Assembly (NCBI RefSeq): GCF_051014445.1
Contig: NC_135147.1
Location: 27,556,479 to 27,620,478, forward strand
Direction of reading: 5' to 3'
DNA: 64,000 nt
From: Colletes latitarsis
Lineage: Eukaryota; Arthropoda; Insecta; Hymenoptera; Colletidae
The notes below the pieces were generated by a model. The model saw only the letters and a program-made list of their open reading frames with translations. It made no database searches and was not told the origin of the DNA. Below are positions 1 to 12,900 of this stretch, piece after piece. A program made the position numbers and the translations under genes. Every line of letters begins with the position of its first letter. The first letter of the stretch is position 1.

Positions 1-1
1 A

Positions 2-3000
2 CATATTTTTGCAATTGCTGATGCAGTGCATAGAGAAATGAAGCAACAAGGTCGTGATACTTGCATAGTAATAAGCGGCGAATCAGGGTCTGGCAAAACA
101 GAAGCAAGTAAAATTATTATGAAATATATTGCTGCAGTCACAAATTTAAGTGGCCAGCAAGAGATAGAAAGGTATAGATATAAGTCATTGTCATTTGTCA
201 AGTTGTAGGTCACTGTACATTACTTTAAGCAAGTAAAATTACAATAAAACAATTTTGCTTGTCTTTAGGGTTTTATATTTATAGCACTTAAAATTATTTT
301 TTCTTGTATGTCAGAGTAAAAAATATTCTTATTCAATCGAATTCCATATTGGAAGCATTTGGAAATGCAAAGACAAATAGAAATGATAATTCGTCACGAT
401 TTGGAAAGTATATGGATATAGATTTTAATTATAAAGGAGATCCAATTGGTGGTCATGTTACTAATTACTTGCTGGAAAAGTCAAGAGTTGTATATCAACA
501 AAATGGTGAACGTAATTTTCATTGCTTTTATCAGGTATATGCTGGTAATTCTATTTTTTTAACATTGTTGCTTAATATTGTTTGAGATAAGCAAAACACT
601 TTTTTCGATATTTATAGTTATTGAATGGCTGTAGCGAAGGAGAATTAAATAAACTACGACTAGTACGAGATCCAGCTGCATATTTCTATATTGGTGCTGA
701 AAATTGCAATAAAGCAAGTTCAACTGATAAAAGCGACTACAAAACTGTTACCTCTGCTATGTCCATTCTTGGATTTACACAAAACGAGATGCAAACACTT
801 TGGAATGTCATTGCTGGCATACTACATTTGGTTTGTCATCAATAAAATTGTAAAAAAAACGTTCGTTAATTTACTTTTTACATGAATTTTTGTTTCACGT
901 AGGGTAATATTACCTTTAAACTTGATGAGGACAAACTCTTTATTCAGAACAAAGGTGCTTTAAATGATACAGCAAATTTGTTTTCCATTAGCCCACAGGA
1001 ATTAAGTACTGCTCTTACACAAAGAGTAATAGCAGCAGGTGGAGAAGTTATGCAAAAAACTCATACTTCGATAGAGGCAGAGTATGGAAGAGATGCTTTA
1101 GCAAAGGTAACATTTCTAAATACTGTATATATTAATTATAAGAAATTATAAATTGCATTAAAAATTTTCAGGCTATATATGAAAGGTTGTTCACTGAAAT
1201 TGTATCTCGTGTCAATACCGCAATTAATGTAAATGATTCAGAAAATTTTCAAAGATACAGAACAGTTATTGGAGTACTTGACATATATGGATTTGAAATA
1301 TTTGATATAAATAGCTTTGAGCAGTTTTGCATCAATTATTGTAATGAAAAATTACAACAACTATTCATTGGTGAGGAAGTTGGATATAAAATTATATTAT
1401 AAAAAAATAAAACTTACATTTAATGTTTTAGAATTGGTGTTAAAACAAGAACAAGAAGAATATAAAAGAGAAGGGATAGCATGGCAAAATATTGATTATT
1501 TCAACAATCAAATAATTTGTGATCTAGTAGAACAGCAACATAAAGGAATTATAGCAATTATGGACGAAGCCTGTCTTAATGTTGGCAAAGTTACAGATGA
1601 AGTTCGTTTTCGTATCTTATTGGTAGTAATGAAAGAAGTTACTGTTATTTTATGATAAAATTTTTTCAGATGCTCTTGGAAGCTATGGATAAAAAGTTAC
1701 TCGATCATAAGCATTATTCCTCTCGACAATTGAAACCAATGGATAAAGAACTTCAACATAAAATTCAATTTAAGATTAAACATTATGCAGGAGATGTAAT
1801 ATATAATGTAAATGGTTTTCTAGATAAAAACAAAGATACGTTATTCCAGGACTTCAAACGTTTACTTTACAAAAGCAGTAACCCAATAATTAGTAAAATG
1901 TGGCCTGAAGGTGCTCAAAATATTTTTAAGGTATATGAATAAATGAAATGTACTATCGCACATGAACATTAAATGCAAACTTCCTCTTATTTATATTTAC
2001 ACTAACTTATTTCAGACAACAAAAAGGCCTTTAACAGCTGGAACACTCTTTCGTAATTCCATGATAGCTCTGGTTAAGAATTTAACAAGCAAAGAACCGT
2101 TTTATGTTAGATGCATAAAACCGAATGAAGTTAAATCACCTGTCGTATTTGACGAAGAAAGAGTAAATCATCAAGTACGATATTTAGGTCTCGTCGAAAA
2201 TATATTAGTCAGACGAGCCGGTTTCGCGTATCGTCAACGATATGATATATTTTTAAAACGGTATTGGTGTATTACAATTACTTGATGACAAAATTAATTG
2301 TATTGTATCACTAATAAAACTGTCTTGATTAGGTATAAAATGATATCTCAATACACATGGCCAAATTTTAGAGGTGGTAATGATAAAGACGGTGTCCGTA
2401 CTTTATTGGATGAAAAAGGCTTTGGTAATGACGTTAAATATGGTCACACTAAAATATTTATACGTTCACCTCAAACACTTTTTGCGTTAGAAAAGGTTTG
2501 TCAATTAACATTTATGTACGATTATGCATATTAAGAATGGTATTTTCAACTCCTGTTTATTTACAGGCACGTAGTGACTTGATACCGGGTATCGTAATAT
2601 TGCTGCAAAAACAATGGAGAGGATATTTATGTCGTCAAAAATATAAAAAAATGAAAGCTGCGCTAGTTATAATGGAACACTATCGAAGATATAAAATACG
2701 TACTTATATTAATGAATTGGAAAAGATTTTCCGAAATGCAAAGACGATGCGAGATTATGGCAAACGTTTAATTTGGCCCCATGAAAATTTTGCCATCACG
2801 CATATACTACTTGCTTTGAAGTTGATGTATGAGAGATGGTGGGCATGGATGATTCTTAAACTTATCCCAAGAGAAGATTGGCCACAACTACGGTTAAAGG
2901 TACATGGTGTTTTATACTATTATTGCATGCAAGTATATTATACATAATGAACCAGAATGTAACAATTGTTATTTTTAATTTTAATATAATTTTAGATGTC

Positions 3001-3798
3001 TGCGGGAATAGTTCTGCGTTCAAAACGACAGTATTGGGGACAAGACAGGCGATGGGAAGGAAATTATCTCTCTAAACCGGACAAAAACCCTCAAAGCGAT
3101 ATTTTTAATTCTTCAATAAATAATCTACGCAACACTGATCATTTCAAGACTGTTTTATTCAGTGCATTTATTAGGAAGACTAACAGGTTTGAATAGATGG
3201 TTGTATTGTATATTTGACGCATTCTTCTAATTTTTTTATAAATGAATTGTAGATTTAATAAACCAAAAGATCGTGTACTAGTAGTAACAGAATATGCGAT
3301 ATATAAGCTTGAAAGCTCTAAATGCAAAAGTATGAAGAAAGGTATGCCAATAGCTGAAATTACTGGATTAAGCATATCGCCTGGAAGGGACCAGCTTATA
3401 ACAATTCATTCAAATCGAGGAAATGACTTCATCATGTCGATTATTACTAATGACGACAAAGTCGGAGAACTCGTTGGTATTTTAAGCAATAGATATAGTC
3501 AGTGAGTATATATGAATACTGTTAAATAGATTTTTCGAAATGAAACTTTAATACTACGTATTAATGTGATATATTTTATAATAGATTACGTTCAGCTGAT
3601 CTACAAGTTACAGTGGATGTAAAATTTAAATGTATGTTAGGGAACAAAAGTAAAGTATTACGGGTAGAAGTACATCCCGAAGTTCATGAACCAACGTTCA
3701 AAAAAGATGGTGATAATATTATATTTGCAATTCCACCATCGATTGGGATAATTGATGGGTGTGCCAACACAAGGATTCAAATTAGAACAGCTAGTTAA
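2..3798 (+). CDS. Myo31DF: Unconventional myosin ID (class I myosin), 5' end outside the window
   Basis: Actin-based motor linking membranes to F-actin; the fly orthologue Myo31DF sets left-right asymmetry (family knowledge). Thirteen exons are visible: 2-171, 315-534, 618-830, 903-1106, 1172-1370, 1432-1601, 1670-1930, 2016-2260, 2333-2495, 2567-2899, 2996-3186, 3253-3501, 3585-3798, with consistent phases, giving 943 residues. The P-loop GESGSGKTE is in the first exon, switch-I region NAKTNRNDNSSRFGKYMD in the second, and the DIYGFEIFDINSFEQ block in the fifth. IQ-type helices (QKQWRGYLCRQKYKK) follow the motor, then a basic TH1 tail. The NAKTNRNDNSS and KGDPIGGH signatures fit the myosin ID subfamily better than IC/IB. 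About 60-70 N-terminal residues are missing. A polyadenylation signal is at 4784-4789. Confidence 0.95.
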
Positions 3799-4945
3799 AA
3801 TAATATTTAAACTGCTCTTTTAGTATTCCATAGTGAATACTGAAGTTCAATTATTTTTAACGCTTTTATAGAAACATTTTTGAAGCTTTTATTCGTGTGT
3901 TTTGAAGATATTCTTAAGCATTTTTTAATGTACAAATAATATTATGTTAGGAATTGAAACAATTGAAATGATAAGGTTGTGAATAATGAACCAGATAATC
4001 AAATGATGACTCAAAGAATTTATGAGGCTTTCGTGCCCCGGTATCGTACAGTTTTTACTGTCGAGACTTTCATCCGAAAGTGACTGTATGGAAAGGATTT
4101 GTCACAATTAATGTCTAACGAAATTAATTTTCATTTGTAAATACGTATTGAAATATATTCATTCGGAGTAATGCATATTAAATTACGAGTAATGGCATTA
4201 CTTATGTGAATAATTTCTAAAATATGAAATTGAAACGATACGAAGTTTTTCCGTTTGAGTGACTGATGTGATTATGAGAATACATGCGAAAAGTGCCAAG
4301 CGACTATTAAACTTAAACTTCAGCAAAAAAAAATCTTTAAGTCTTAAAAAAAAAAAAGGGGGTTGGGGGGAAATCCTTATTTGATACAGTAGCCTTAAAT
4401 GTTCTTCACTATTGTGGCCTTCTACTTAAAGTATTTTTGACCAAGTATTTTTACATTATCGTAGGAAGTTTGTACACCACATCAAAGTATAATAAGATAT
4501 TTGTAAAATATGATTTATATGAAAGTTGCTATTTGCTTTTCAAAGAAAATTTTACCGTTTATAAATATGTATTTGAATTAAATAACTAAAGATAATCAAG
4601 ACTTTATTGTTAATTGAAAGTTTGTCATTATATAGTTATCACATTTAAAAATGTCTAATTACGTTAATATTTTATATTTTAATATAATTATAGTAACTTT
4701 CAATGAAAGCGATAGTAATGCTTTATATTTGAGAAAAGAATATAAAGCGCTATACACGTTGTAAAATGGTGCCATTGTTGAAAAATAAACATATATTTAA
4801 ATATTTATGTGCACTTACGTTTTAGAAAAAAACAGGCTATTCATACATTTTACCATTAGTTGTAAAATGAAAATCTCCTGCCTGTTATATTTTTTATTTT
4901 TAAAGTGTAATAGAATACATTTTTTATACAAAACAATTGTATAAT
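3799..4945. other. Convergent 3' UTR region between Myo31DF and USP5
   Basis: No coding potential. An AATAAA on the plus strand at 4784-4789 can end the myosin transcript, giving a 3' UTR near 1 kb. A plus-strand TTTATT at 4893-4898, read as AATAAA on the minus strand, can end USP5 about 50 nt past its stop. The tract A12-G5-TT-G6 at 4346-4370 is an unusual homopurine run inside the myosin 3' UTR. Confidence 0.7.
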
Positions 4946-7900
4946 CTAATCGAGGCGTTGATATAGATATATGTACCCTAATTCTTTGGGTGGATTTTCA
5001 GATAATGCAACCTGCAACAGATGATTTATATAAGCGTATTATTAAATTTATAAAATGTATATTTTCAGTACATACTTTGTCGTCATTGTATATCACCCAT
5101 CGATCATCTTTTAAAAGATGACACACATAATGTCCTACCATTGTCGATGTTCCCATATGCGATATAAAACCCACCAACTTATATTCTAAAACAATAAACA
5201 ATTATAGAATTTCAAGAACAAAATGTATACATTGTTCAGAATGACAATAAACGTACGATGACTTCCATCTCTAAATATTTCCTCGGAATGTCCTGACTCA
5301 TCTTCAATTTCTAAACCATCTAATTCAGCTTGATGACTAAAAATCCAGTCCGCAGCACGTTCTACATTGTTATCGGTCGCTTTAAGAGCTTTTACTGCTT
5401 GTTCTCTTGTAAAATCCATTCCCATGACCATTGCCACAGCATCTTCGTTTGCCACAAATTTATCTTTTTCTAAAATAAAATATACTAAATTATTAGAAAT
5501 GTAAGACATGAAAATTTTACAAAATCAAAACAACGATACTTCACCTGGTTTCGCATCAATACCAGGAGGTACAAAGGGATCCGCAAGATCTGAATCGCCA
5601 ATGTGATCTATTAACCAGTCAGCGGCAGCTTGAAAACCACAATTTTCGGTGAAGTATAGAGCTTTTTTGCAAGCTTCTGGTGGAAATCCTATACCTATTA
5701 ACTTATTCAATAATGCGGAATTGTAAACAATTGGTGGAGGTTCAGAACCAGCTGTTTCTGGTAATAATTCTTCTGTGGGTTGCAGACCATTACCCCGTAG
5801 AGAACTTAAATCCAACATATCAGGCATTTCAACTGCTACATCTAACTTAATGGGCGTCCAATCTTCTCTTACCGTGAATTTTTTTAAATGAATTAATAAA
5901 TAATCTGGAAAACTGGCAAGTCTAGTTGTTCTGTAAAAAAAATTTCATTTATTGATTGTGTACTGTAGAAGCTATACAATTTATTACTTACTTTTGTGCT
6001 GTTGTCTTTTCATTCAATGCTGAACTATAAAATTGTTCCACTGTTTCAGACCGAATAAACGTTTGCAGGCAAGATGAAAGCTTTATACGAGGCCTAACCA
6101 ATGTATTTGAGTCTAATGTCTGACCTTTTGCTTCAGTTTCCTTCTTTAAAGCTTCATAAGCTGCAACTTCTTCCTACATATAAACGTGTTCATTAAATAT
6201 AACGTATACATACATACAAACTTCGTTTATAGAAACCTATTACCTTATTTATTGCAGTTTCTAAAGGTATTGGAAGCGGTAAAAGGTATTCTGGACGATA
6301 GTTGTACTTTACTTTTTTAGAACGACCGCACTGATACCTTTCCTCAACTTTGAATTTAAAACAATCGGTAGGATTCATTTTGTGGCGACAATGACGCTGT
6401 TGGATTAATACACTGATATTAGTATCATAATTTAAACTTAATATGAATTGATATAATAAAATAAAGCAATCTGTTTGTTAAGCACTTTGTCAAAAGTATA
6501 ATACTCCATAAATTACATGAATAACATTTATTAGGTGAAGGAAAAATTCTTGCGCATCTTGTTGCCGATTTGAAGAAAATCCGGGATGCCCACGACCAAT
6601 CAAGGACTTGAACATCCACGGAGAAATACCTTGGCGCAATTCCTCCTCATTATTTGTTTTTGGTGGTTCTGAATATTTACCAGACAGCAAACCAATTCCA
6701 AGTTTGGCCCTACAACATCAATACCTCTTATTGGACACAAATTAAAATTCTCTTTTAGATGTTAAATAGTTCATATTCTCTTAACTCACATCTGAACATT
6801 AAAATCATTTTCTGGGTCAGTGTAACTTTCATGAAATATCTGTGGTGCACAATCTACAAACCTGAAATTAATTTTTAGTTACTACATAATTAATCCTCTT
6901 ATGAAGAAAGTCATGTAACTTTATTTTAAGACAGACAGATATTATAATTATTATTATAATAGCCTTTTAACTAAACCTTTTAACAAAGTCTGGAATCACA
7001 AATAACATTTGCATGGTACTATTTAAATAACAAGAGTTTCCCAAGTTTGCAAGTCCTGTATATCCAGGTCCATATAAAGGTGTTAATTTACTTGCTGCTT
7101 CCTGAAGTGCAACCCATTCACCAAATCTGTGATTGAGATCCAATTCTAGTTCTACCATAGATTTATCAGTTTTCTCCATTTGAGCAATATTTATACCCCA
7201 ATGAGCTAAATGCGATATTAAATTTGGATTTTCGACCATATCATCTTCCACATATGAAAACACATCTCCTTTTCCTTCTTTAGTCAAAGTTCCTAATTTT
7301 ACAGCTAATGGATAACCAGTGGCTCGATAATGTTCAACCGCATGATCATTTCCTCCTGTTCCATCATAAAATTTACGCCCACAAAGAATACTACCATCGG
7401 TTAAATTAAGCCACAGATTTTGAGTAAGATCACACTTTTCACATTTCCATCCACTTGGAGGTATTTTCTTTCCATTGTCTAATTGTTTAAGATCTGCTGC
7501 ATGTCTGAAGATTTAATATTTATAAACAACACTGACAAAAATATATTTACATTAATACTTTATGTTCTCACTTTGAAACCTGTTTTCTTTCTCCGTCCCA
7601 GGATCCAAGCAGTTCTTCTACTTGTGCTACTTTTGTCGCAGATTCTGCCTTTAATACACATTCAACAATAAATTCCACCTGCAAAAAATTTCATATAACT
7701 TGTATGTTGCTTTAATATTTTGTTGGATTTTCATGTCAAACATACTATTTTTGGTAAACCATCTGTTGGGAAAGGTATTGTTTCAAAATCTGGTAGAATA
7801 ACAATTTGGTAAGATTCATGATAAATATATTTTTGTTGATCTGGTATAAACCCATCGGGTGTTCCTATAGCTAGTCTTGTAATTTTTTTATCAGGCCCAT

Positions 7901-8345
7901 CTCCTTGATGTTCAGATGGAATCTATAAAAAGACAATATTTTGTCATGAATTATACGTTCATTAAAATAAATATACAACAAACACAATATTTTATAATGG
8001 TACATCTTTTTTAAACATATTCTTTTTAATTTAACAACGATCTACCTCTTCCCTTCTTCGTTTAATATGTAGAAATACAGGATTCTTGGTTAATTGATAA
8101 TAACGTTGTACGTGATCCTGGCCTAATCCCAAAAATGTGGATAAACTGACGTAAAGACCAGTACAGGTATCCTTCAAGAGAAGCAATGAGTAAAATCATT
8201 ACGTCGTTGTATTACCGTATCTAACTATACAGTTGTCATAATATCTTACTGGAGTGTCGAAAGAATAAACACATTCGTCCTTATATACTCTGTCGCTTTT
8301 CTGAGGTAAACGACATGTAAATAAATGCCTTATCAATCGTTCCAT
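4946..8345 (-). CDS. USP5: Ubiquitin carboxyl-terminal hydrolase 5 (isopeptidase T)
   Basis: Deubiquitinase that disassembles free, unanchored polyubiquitin. Thirteen coding exons (5' to 3'): 8250-8345, 8046-8171, 7746-7922, 7572-7678, 6977-7504, 6790-6861, 6517-6709, 6244-6396, 5992-6173, 5545-5930, 5257-5469, 5076-5185, 4946-5011, encoding 802 residues, close to the human length. Domains in order: N-terminal variant zinc finger; ZnF-UBP (GWKCEKCDLTQNLWLNL, then CGRKFYDG); catalytic USP domain with the Cys box NLGNSCYLNS (Cys327) and NRQQDAQEFF; two UBA domains inserted in the USP fold (around GIGFPPEACKKAL and GMDFTREQAVKAL); and the His box GHYVCH (His763). The start at 8345 opens with MERLIRHLFTCRLP and matches the family N-terminus. 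Exon 8 uses the acceptor at 6397 because it gives a family-length join; a nearer AG at about 6411 shifts the frame. Confidence 0.96.
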
Positions 8346-8953
8346 GGTAAATAAAAAATAGTCGCTATAAAACCAAGAAGAAATGACTTTGATTACAAAA
8401 GGTTTTCTTCTATGGCGTTGTAAATAAATCTATTTGGATATTGCCGGTTTGTCGTGTGGATGAGTGATCTCGTTTCTCAAATCGCGCATATCATCGACGC
8501 ACTGTGTTGCCAAACGGGCCGGGTTTTCTCGTGCATGCGCGTTAAAAACATCAGTAATGTGCTTTATTTGATTGAAAATGGGTGTCGTACGAACCCTTGT
8601 TTCATTTTTTCTGGAAATTACATAAAAGTTTTTGAAAAATGAATATTAAGCATGATGTAAAATAAGATACGGTGTGTGTATACACCTTCCTTATATAAAA
8701 ATAATTTTTTTACTTATAAAACAATATGAAATGTTAGAGAATTTATAGAAAATAATCATAAAAAAGATAATAAAGCAAGATGAGATGTTGAAATAAATAT
8801 GTAAAACGTCAGTATTACTTAATAAATAATACTAATACCGATATAGTTACTTTAAATGTCCTGACCTATCATACCTGTTGCTGCCGTGTGCAGAAACCCG
8901 CCAAAACAGTTTCCGGTTTCCATGACATTGAATATGTACGGTACTGTTTTCGC

Positions 8954-8965
8954 TGCGCATGCGCA
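8954..8965. promoter_or_regulatory. NRF-1/Ewg-like palindrome TGCGCATGCGCA
   Basis: A perfect 12-nt palindrome matching the NRF-1 (fly erect wing) consensus YGCGCAYGCGCR, in otherwise AT-rich DNA. A near copy, TGCGCATGTGCGCA, is at 9052-9065 and a half-matching GTGCATGCGCG at 8531-8541 closer to USP5. Placement in a divergent promoter of housekeeping genes fits the known role of this factor family. Binding is inferred. Confidence 0.55.
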
Positions 8966-9508
8966 AAAATAGCGGCTTATCTAGCAACACAGTCAATGCA
9001 GAATAACATACAGAGGCGTCACTTCACCGTTTTTGCGAAACTAAATTTGTATGCGCATGTGCGCAAATTGACCAATACAGGTCAATGTGTTAAACTACCG
9101 CCTTTTTCGTACATGTGTGTTGAAAATTTAGTAAAGTACTTTGAACTAGTAAAAAAGAATGACATATGAATCCTACTTTTGTTGTTACCTAAAAATTATT
9201 GGAACATCAATAAAGAACGTAATGTTTCAGTTAAGGTTTCAGTTACCATGTCACTATCCACTCAACTTATTACGACGTATGTTGTCCCAAGTCTCGAGTA
9301 GCGCACATTTAAATTAAATGTAAATCGAGTAAGTATCTACACTGCATACGTTGTAAAGAAGAAGAAGGGGAAATCGGTGCTAGTAATTATTGGTAACTTT
9401 CCCCTTAGATGATACAAATTATTATAAATCGGACCGTGTACTCAATTATAAACGTTTAGAATACTTGAGCACTCGACCGAACATTCCCTATATGCACTTT
9501 GTCTATAG

Positions 9509-9538
9509 TATATGATAGTAACTCTATACTATCATATA
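9509..9538. repeat. Perfect 12-bp-arm hairpin with 6-nt loop
   Basis: Arms TATATGATAGTA (9509-9520) and TACTATCATATA (9527-9538) flank the loop ACTCTA. It lies about 370 bp upstream of the Man2 start, directly before the first TAAACATATGGCGGCA repeat. Function unknown; AT-rich stems of this size can arise by chance or from a small insertion. Confidence 0.5.
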
Positions 9539-9905
9539 AACATATGGCGGCAGTTGCAAGCAGTGTAAGTTGCAATTGCAAAAGTGTAAAAATAAACAAT
9601 AGTGTAACATCCTCTGTCGATGTAACATTTATACATTGTTTTTTATGAACTTCATTTTACATGAGCTGAAAAAATATTATATTTCTTTAACTCCTATTAT
9701 TTTACTGTGAATAATGAAGTCTTTTAAACAAAAACTGATATGTAACCTGTAAACGTGATGCTTGATCTAGGTTAAGATTCAATCATTTTATTTACATTTT
9801 ACTCTAAACATATGGCGGCAAACTTCATTTTTACACATATTCTTATTGTTAACAGTTTTATTTGATACAAACCCGCACTGTACTTGAATTGATTAGTGTA
9901 CAAGT

Positions 9906-12900
9906 ATGAGGACTAGAAAAACATTTGCAATTCTTGGAGCAGGTTTAATTTTAGCCTGTTGCATTATGATATATTTAATGATGGATCTAGCACTTTTTCC
10001 ACCTGGACAAGCATCCAAACTTTCCGTTAACGATGTAAGTCTACAATACGTATAATATGTATATGTATACATGTTAAATAAAATCTCTTATTGTATGTTT
10101 TTAGAATCAGTGGTTACATTTTGAAAACCGATTAGCAAAGCTAGAAAAAGATTTTAATAAACATCATGAAGCCATGAATGCTTTGCAGGAAGTAGCAGAA
10201 GCAAAAAATTTTGTTCCCATAGCTCACTCTATAAATCGTTATAATCATTCTATATCTTCAAGTTCCTCCCATTTAGGAAAAGTATTTACATGTAATTTTA
10301 ATATACAAAAAGTACCAGAAGTAGATGTACAAATGTTAGTGATGTACAAACAATTAGAGTTTGATAATGTTGATGGTGGAGTTTGGAAACAAGGGTGGGA
10401 TATTACATACGATGATAAGCAATGGCATCCAAATAGAAAGTTAAAGGTTTTTGTAGTACCGCATTCTCATAATGATCCTGGTTGGCTTAGCACTTTCGAG
10501 AAATATTATACATTTCAAACTCGAAATATATTAAATAATATGGTTAAAAAATTAGTAGAAGATAGAAGACGTAAATTTATTTGGGCAGAAATATCATTTT
10601 TTCAACTTTGGTGGGAAGATCAATCTAAGACTACACGTAATTTGGTTCGACGTTTAATTCATGATGGCCAGTTGGAAATTGTATCAGGAGGATGGGTCAT
10701 GCCTGATGAATCTGTCTCTCACTGGATAGCTCAACTCACGCAACTTACAGAAGGTCATCAGTGGCTAAAATATAATTTAGATTACACACCAAATTCAGGC
10801 TGGGCAATTGATCCATTTGGTCTTTCTCCGACTATGCCATATCTTTTGAAGAATGCTGGAATGAAAAATGTGCTGATACAAAGAGTTCATTATTCGGTTA
10901 AAAAAAAATTGGCTAAACAAAAACGTTTAGAATTTCGATGGAGACAATTATGGGATAACGATGGATCAACAGAAATATTTACACATGTCATGCCATTTTA
11001 TAGTTATGATGTGCCACATACTTGCGGCCCAGATCCAAAAATATGCTGTCAGTTTGATTTCTTTCGACTTCAAAGTTTTGGATTGATTTGTCCATGGAAG
11101 GTAGCTCCGCGAGCTATAACTAAAGCAAATGTTGCAGAAAGAGCTGCTCTTTTGCTAGATCAATATCGCAAAAAAGCTCAACTTTTTAAGACAGATGTAG
11201 TATTAGCACCACTGGGAGATGACTTTAGATACACTCATTTTACAGAGTGGGATGCTCAATATACCAACTATCAAAAACTTTTTGATTATATGAATCAAAA
11301 TCAACAAATGAATGTTCAAATTAAATTTGGAACATTAAGCGATTATTTTGATACAGTTAGGGAGAAGTATAATTTAAGTGAATTTCCTACTTTGTCTGGA
11401 GACTTTTTTACATATTCCGACAGAGACGATCATTATTGGAGTGGATATTATACATCAAGGTATACTTAAATGCATATTGATTATAAATAATTATCAACAA
11501 ATATTTATTAAGTGCATTTTAGGCCTTTCCACAAACGACTAGATCGTGTATTATTAAGTTTACTGAGAGCATCAGAGATATTAAATACCATAGCTTGGAC
11601 TAAAGATCATAATAAATTAGTAGAAGGCACTATTGCGCAGCGTTTAAGCAAAGCAAGGATGTGGCATTCTTTGTTCCAACATCATGATGGTGTTACTGGA
11701 ACTGCTAGAGACGAAGTAGTTATAGATTATGCGAAAAAAATGATAATTGCCTTAAACAATTCAGCCCATGTACTTCAACAATCTGTAGTACATTTATTGA
11801 AAACTTCTCAAGAATTTACAATCGATACGGACGCTGTGTATATTTCACTCGATGAATCTAGGTTCGAACGAAATTCTATAACATTTTTGGAAATTACAAT
11901 TTTTATCTTTGTTATTTTTAATATGTAAAAGATTTACTTTTTATGTTAAAGATTACGTCATACTAGCGCTGGAGACAAACATATACTTACATTAGGAGAT
12001 GAAAATCCTTTGAAAAAAGTTATCTTATACAATTCTCTTCCAAGACAAAGGGTAAAAGTTCAAACACTAATTATTTCAACACCATTTGTCAAAGTCACAG
12101 ATCGTATGGGTCAACCAGTGCAATGTCAGATTTCTCCAATTTGGATTGGTCCTGCTGCATTAACTGCTGCTAGATATGAGTTATCGTTCCTAGTAACAGT
12201 ACCTGGATTTGGTATTACAACATATATAATTCATACTCTATCTAAATCATCATTTCCACAGTATGATACTTTTCTACTCAGATCTTTTCACAGTTATTCT
12301 AGCAATTTAATATTTCAATTTTTATTGTATATAGGGATGTACATCTTGCAAATGTGACTGTTTTTAACACGGATGTAAATCTTCCAAAAATACCTGGTTT
12401 CAATCAAATTCAAGTAATACCAAATGCCCAAGAATTTTCGATAACACAGCGGCCAGAGTTGTCGGCATCTTTTGGAAAATCAGGTCTCTTAAAAGCTTTG
12501 AGGGTCGGTAACACAACATTTCCCGTTCATTTGGAATTTGTCAAATATGGTACTAGAGGCTCCGGTAAAGATAAAAGTGGAGCCTATTTATTTTTACCTG
12601 ACAAACCAGAACCAGATTTAGTATTTATGGACAATAAGTGTATTGTACACTTAATAAATGGACCCATTGTATCTAAAGTATTTGTAGAATTGGCACATGT
12701 ACGTCATATTTGTACATTGTACAATTCTTCCGGTGGCGATGGACTTGGATTACACATACTTAATGAGGTTGATATATCAGAAACACAAAATTATGAACTT
12801 GCTATGAGACTGAGTACAGATATAGCATCAGGTGATCAATTCTTCACAGATTTAAACGGGCTTAATGTAAGTATTAAACGATCAATATTTTATTATGTAT

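Larger units (their letters stand above)
8346..9905. promoter_or_regulatory. Divergent intergenic/promoter region between USP5 and Man2
   Basis: 1.56 kb between two divergent start codons; no supported gene. It holds three CpG-containing GCATGCGC-type motifs (8531-8541, 8954-8965, 9052-9065), a 30-nt perfect hairpin at 9509-9538, and a 16-nt direct repeat TAAACATATGGCGGCA at 9537-9552 and 9805-9820. These are candidate promoter elements; transcription starts cannot be read from sequence alone. Confidence 0.6.

Noticed and set aside
6397..6412. Alternative USP5 exon 8 acceptor about 14 nt upstream
   Set aside because: It breaks the frame with the preceding exon, while the acceptor at 6397-6398 restores the family spacing between HLIN and the following CR segment.
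8888..9169. 93-codon plus-strand frame between USP5 and Man2
   Set aside because: Lies in a divergent promoter, is Cys- and His-rich through CpG palindromes, and shows no family motif.
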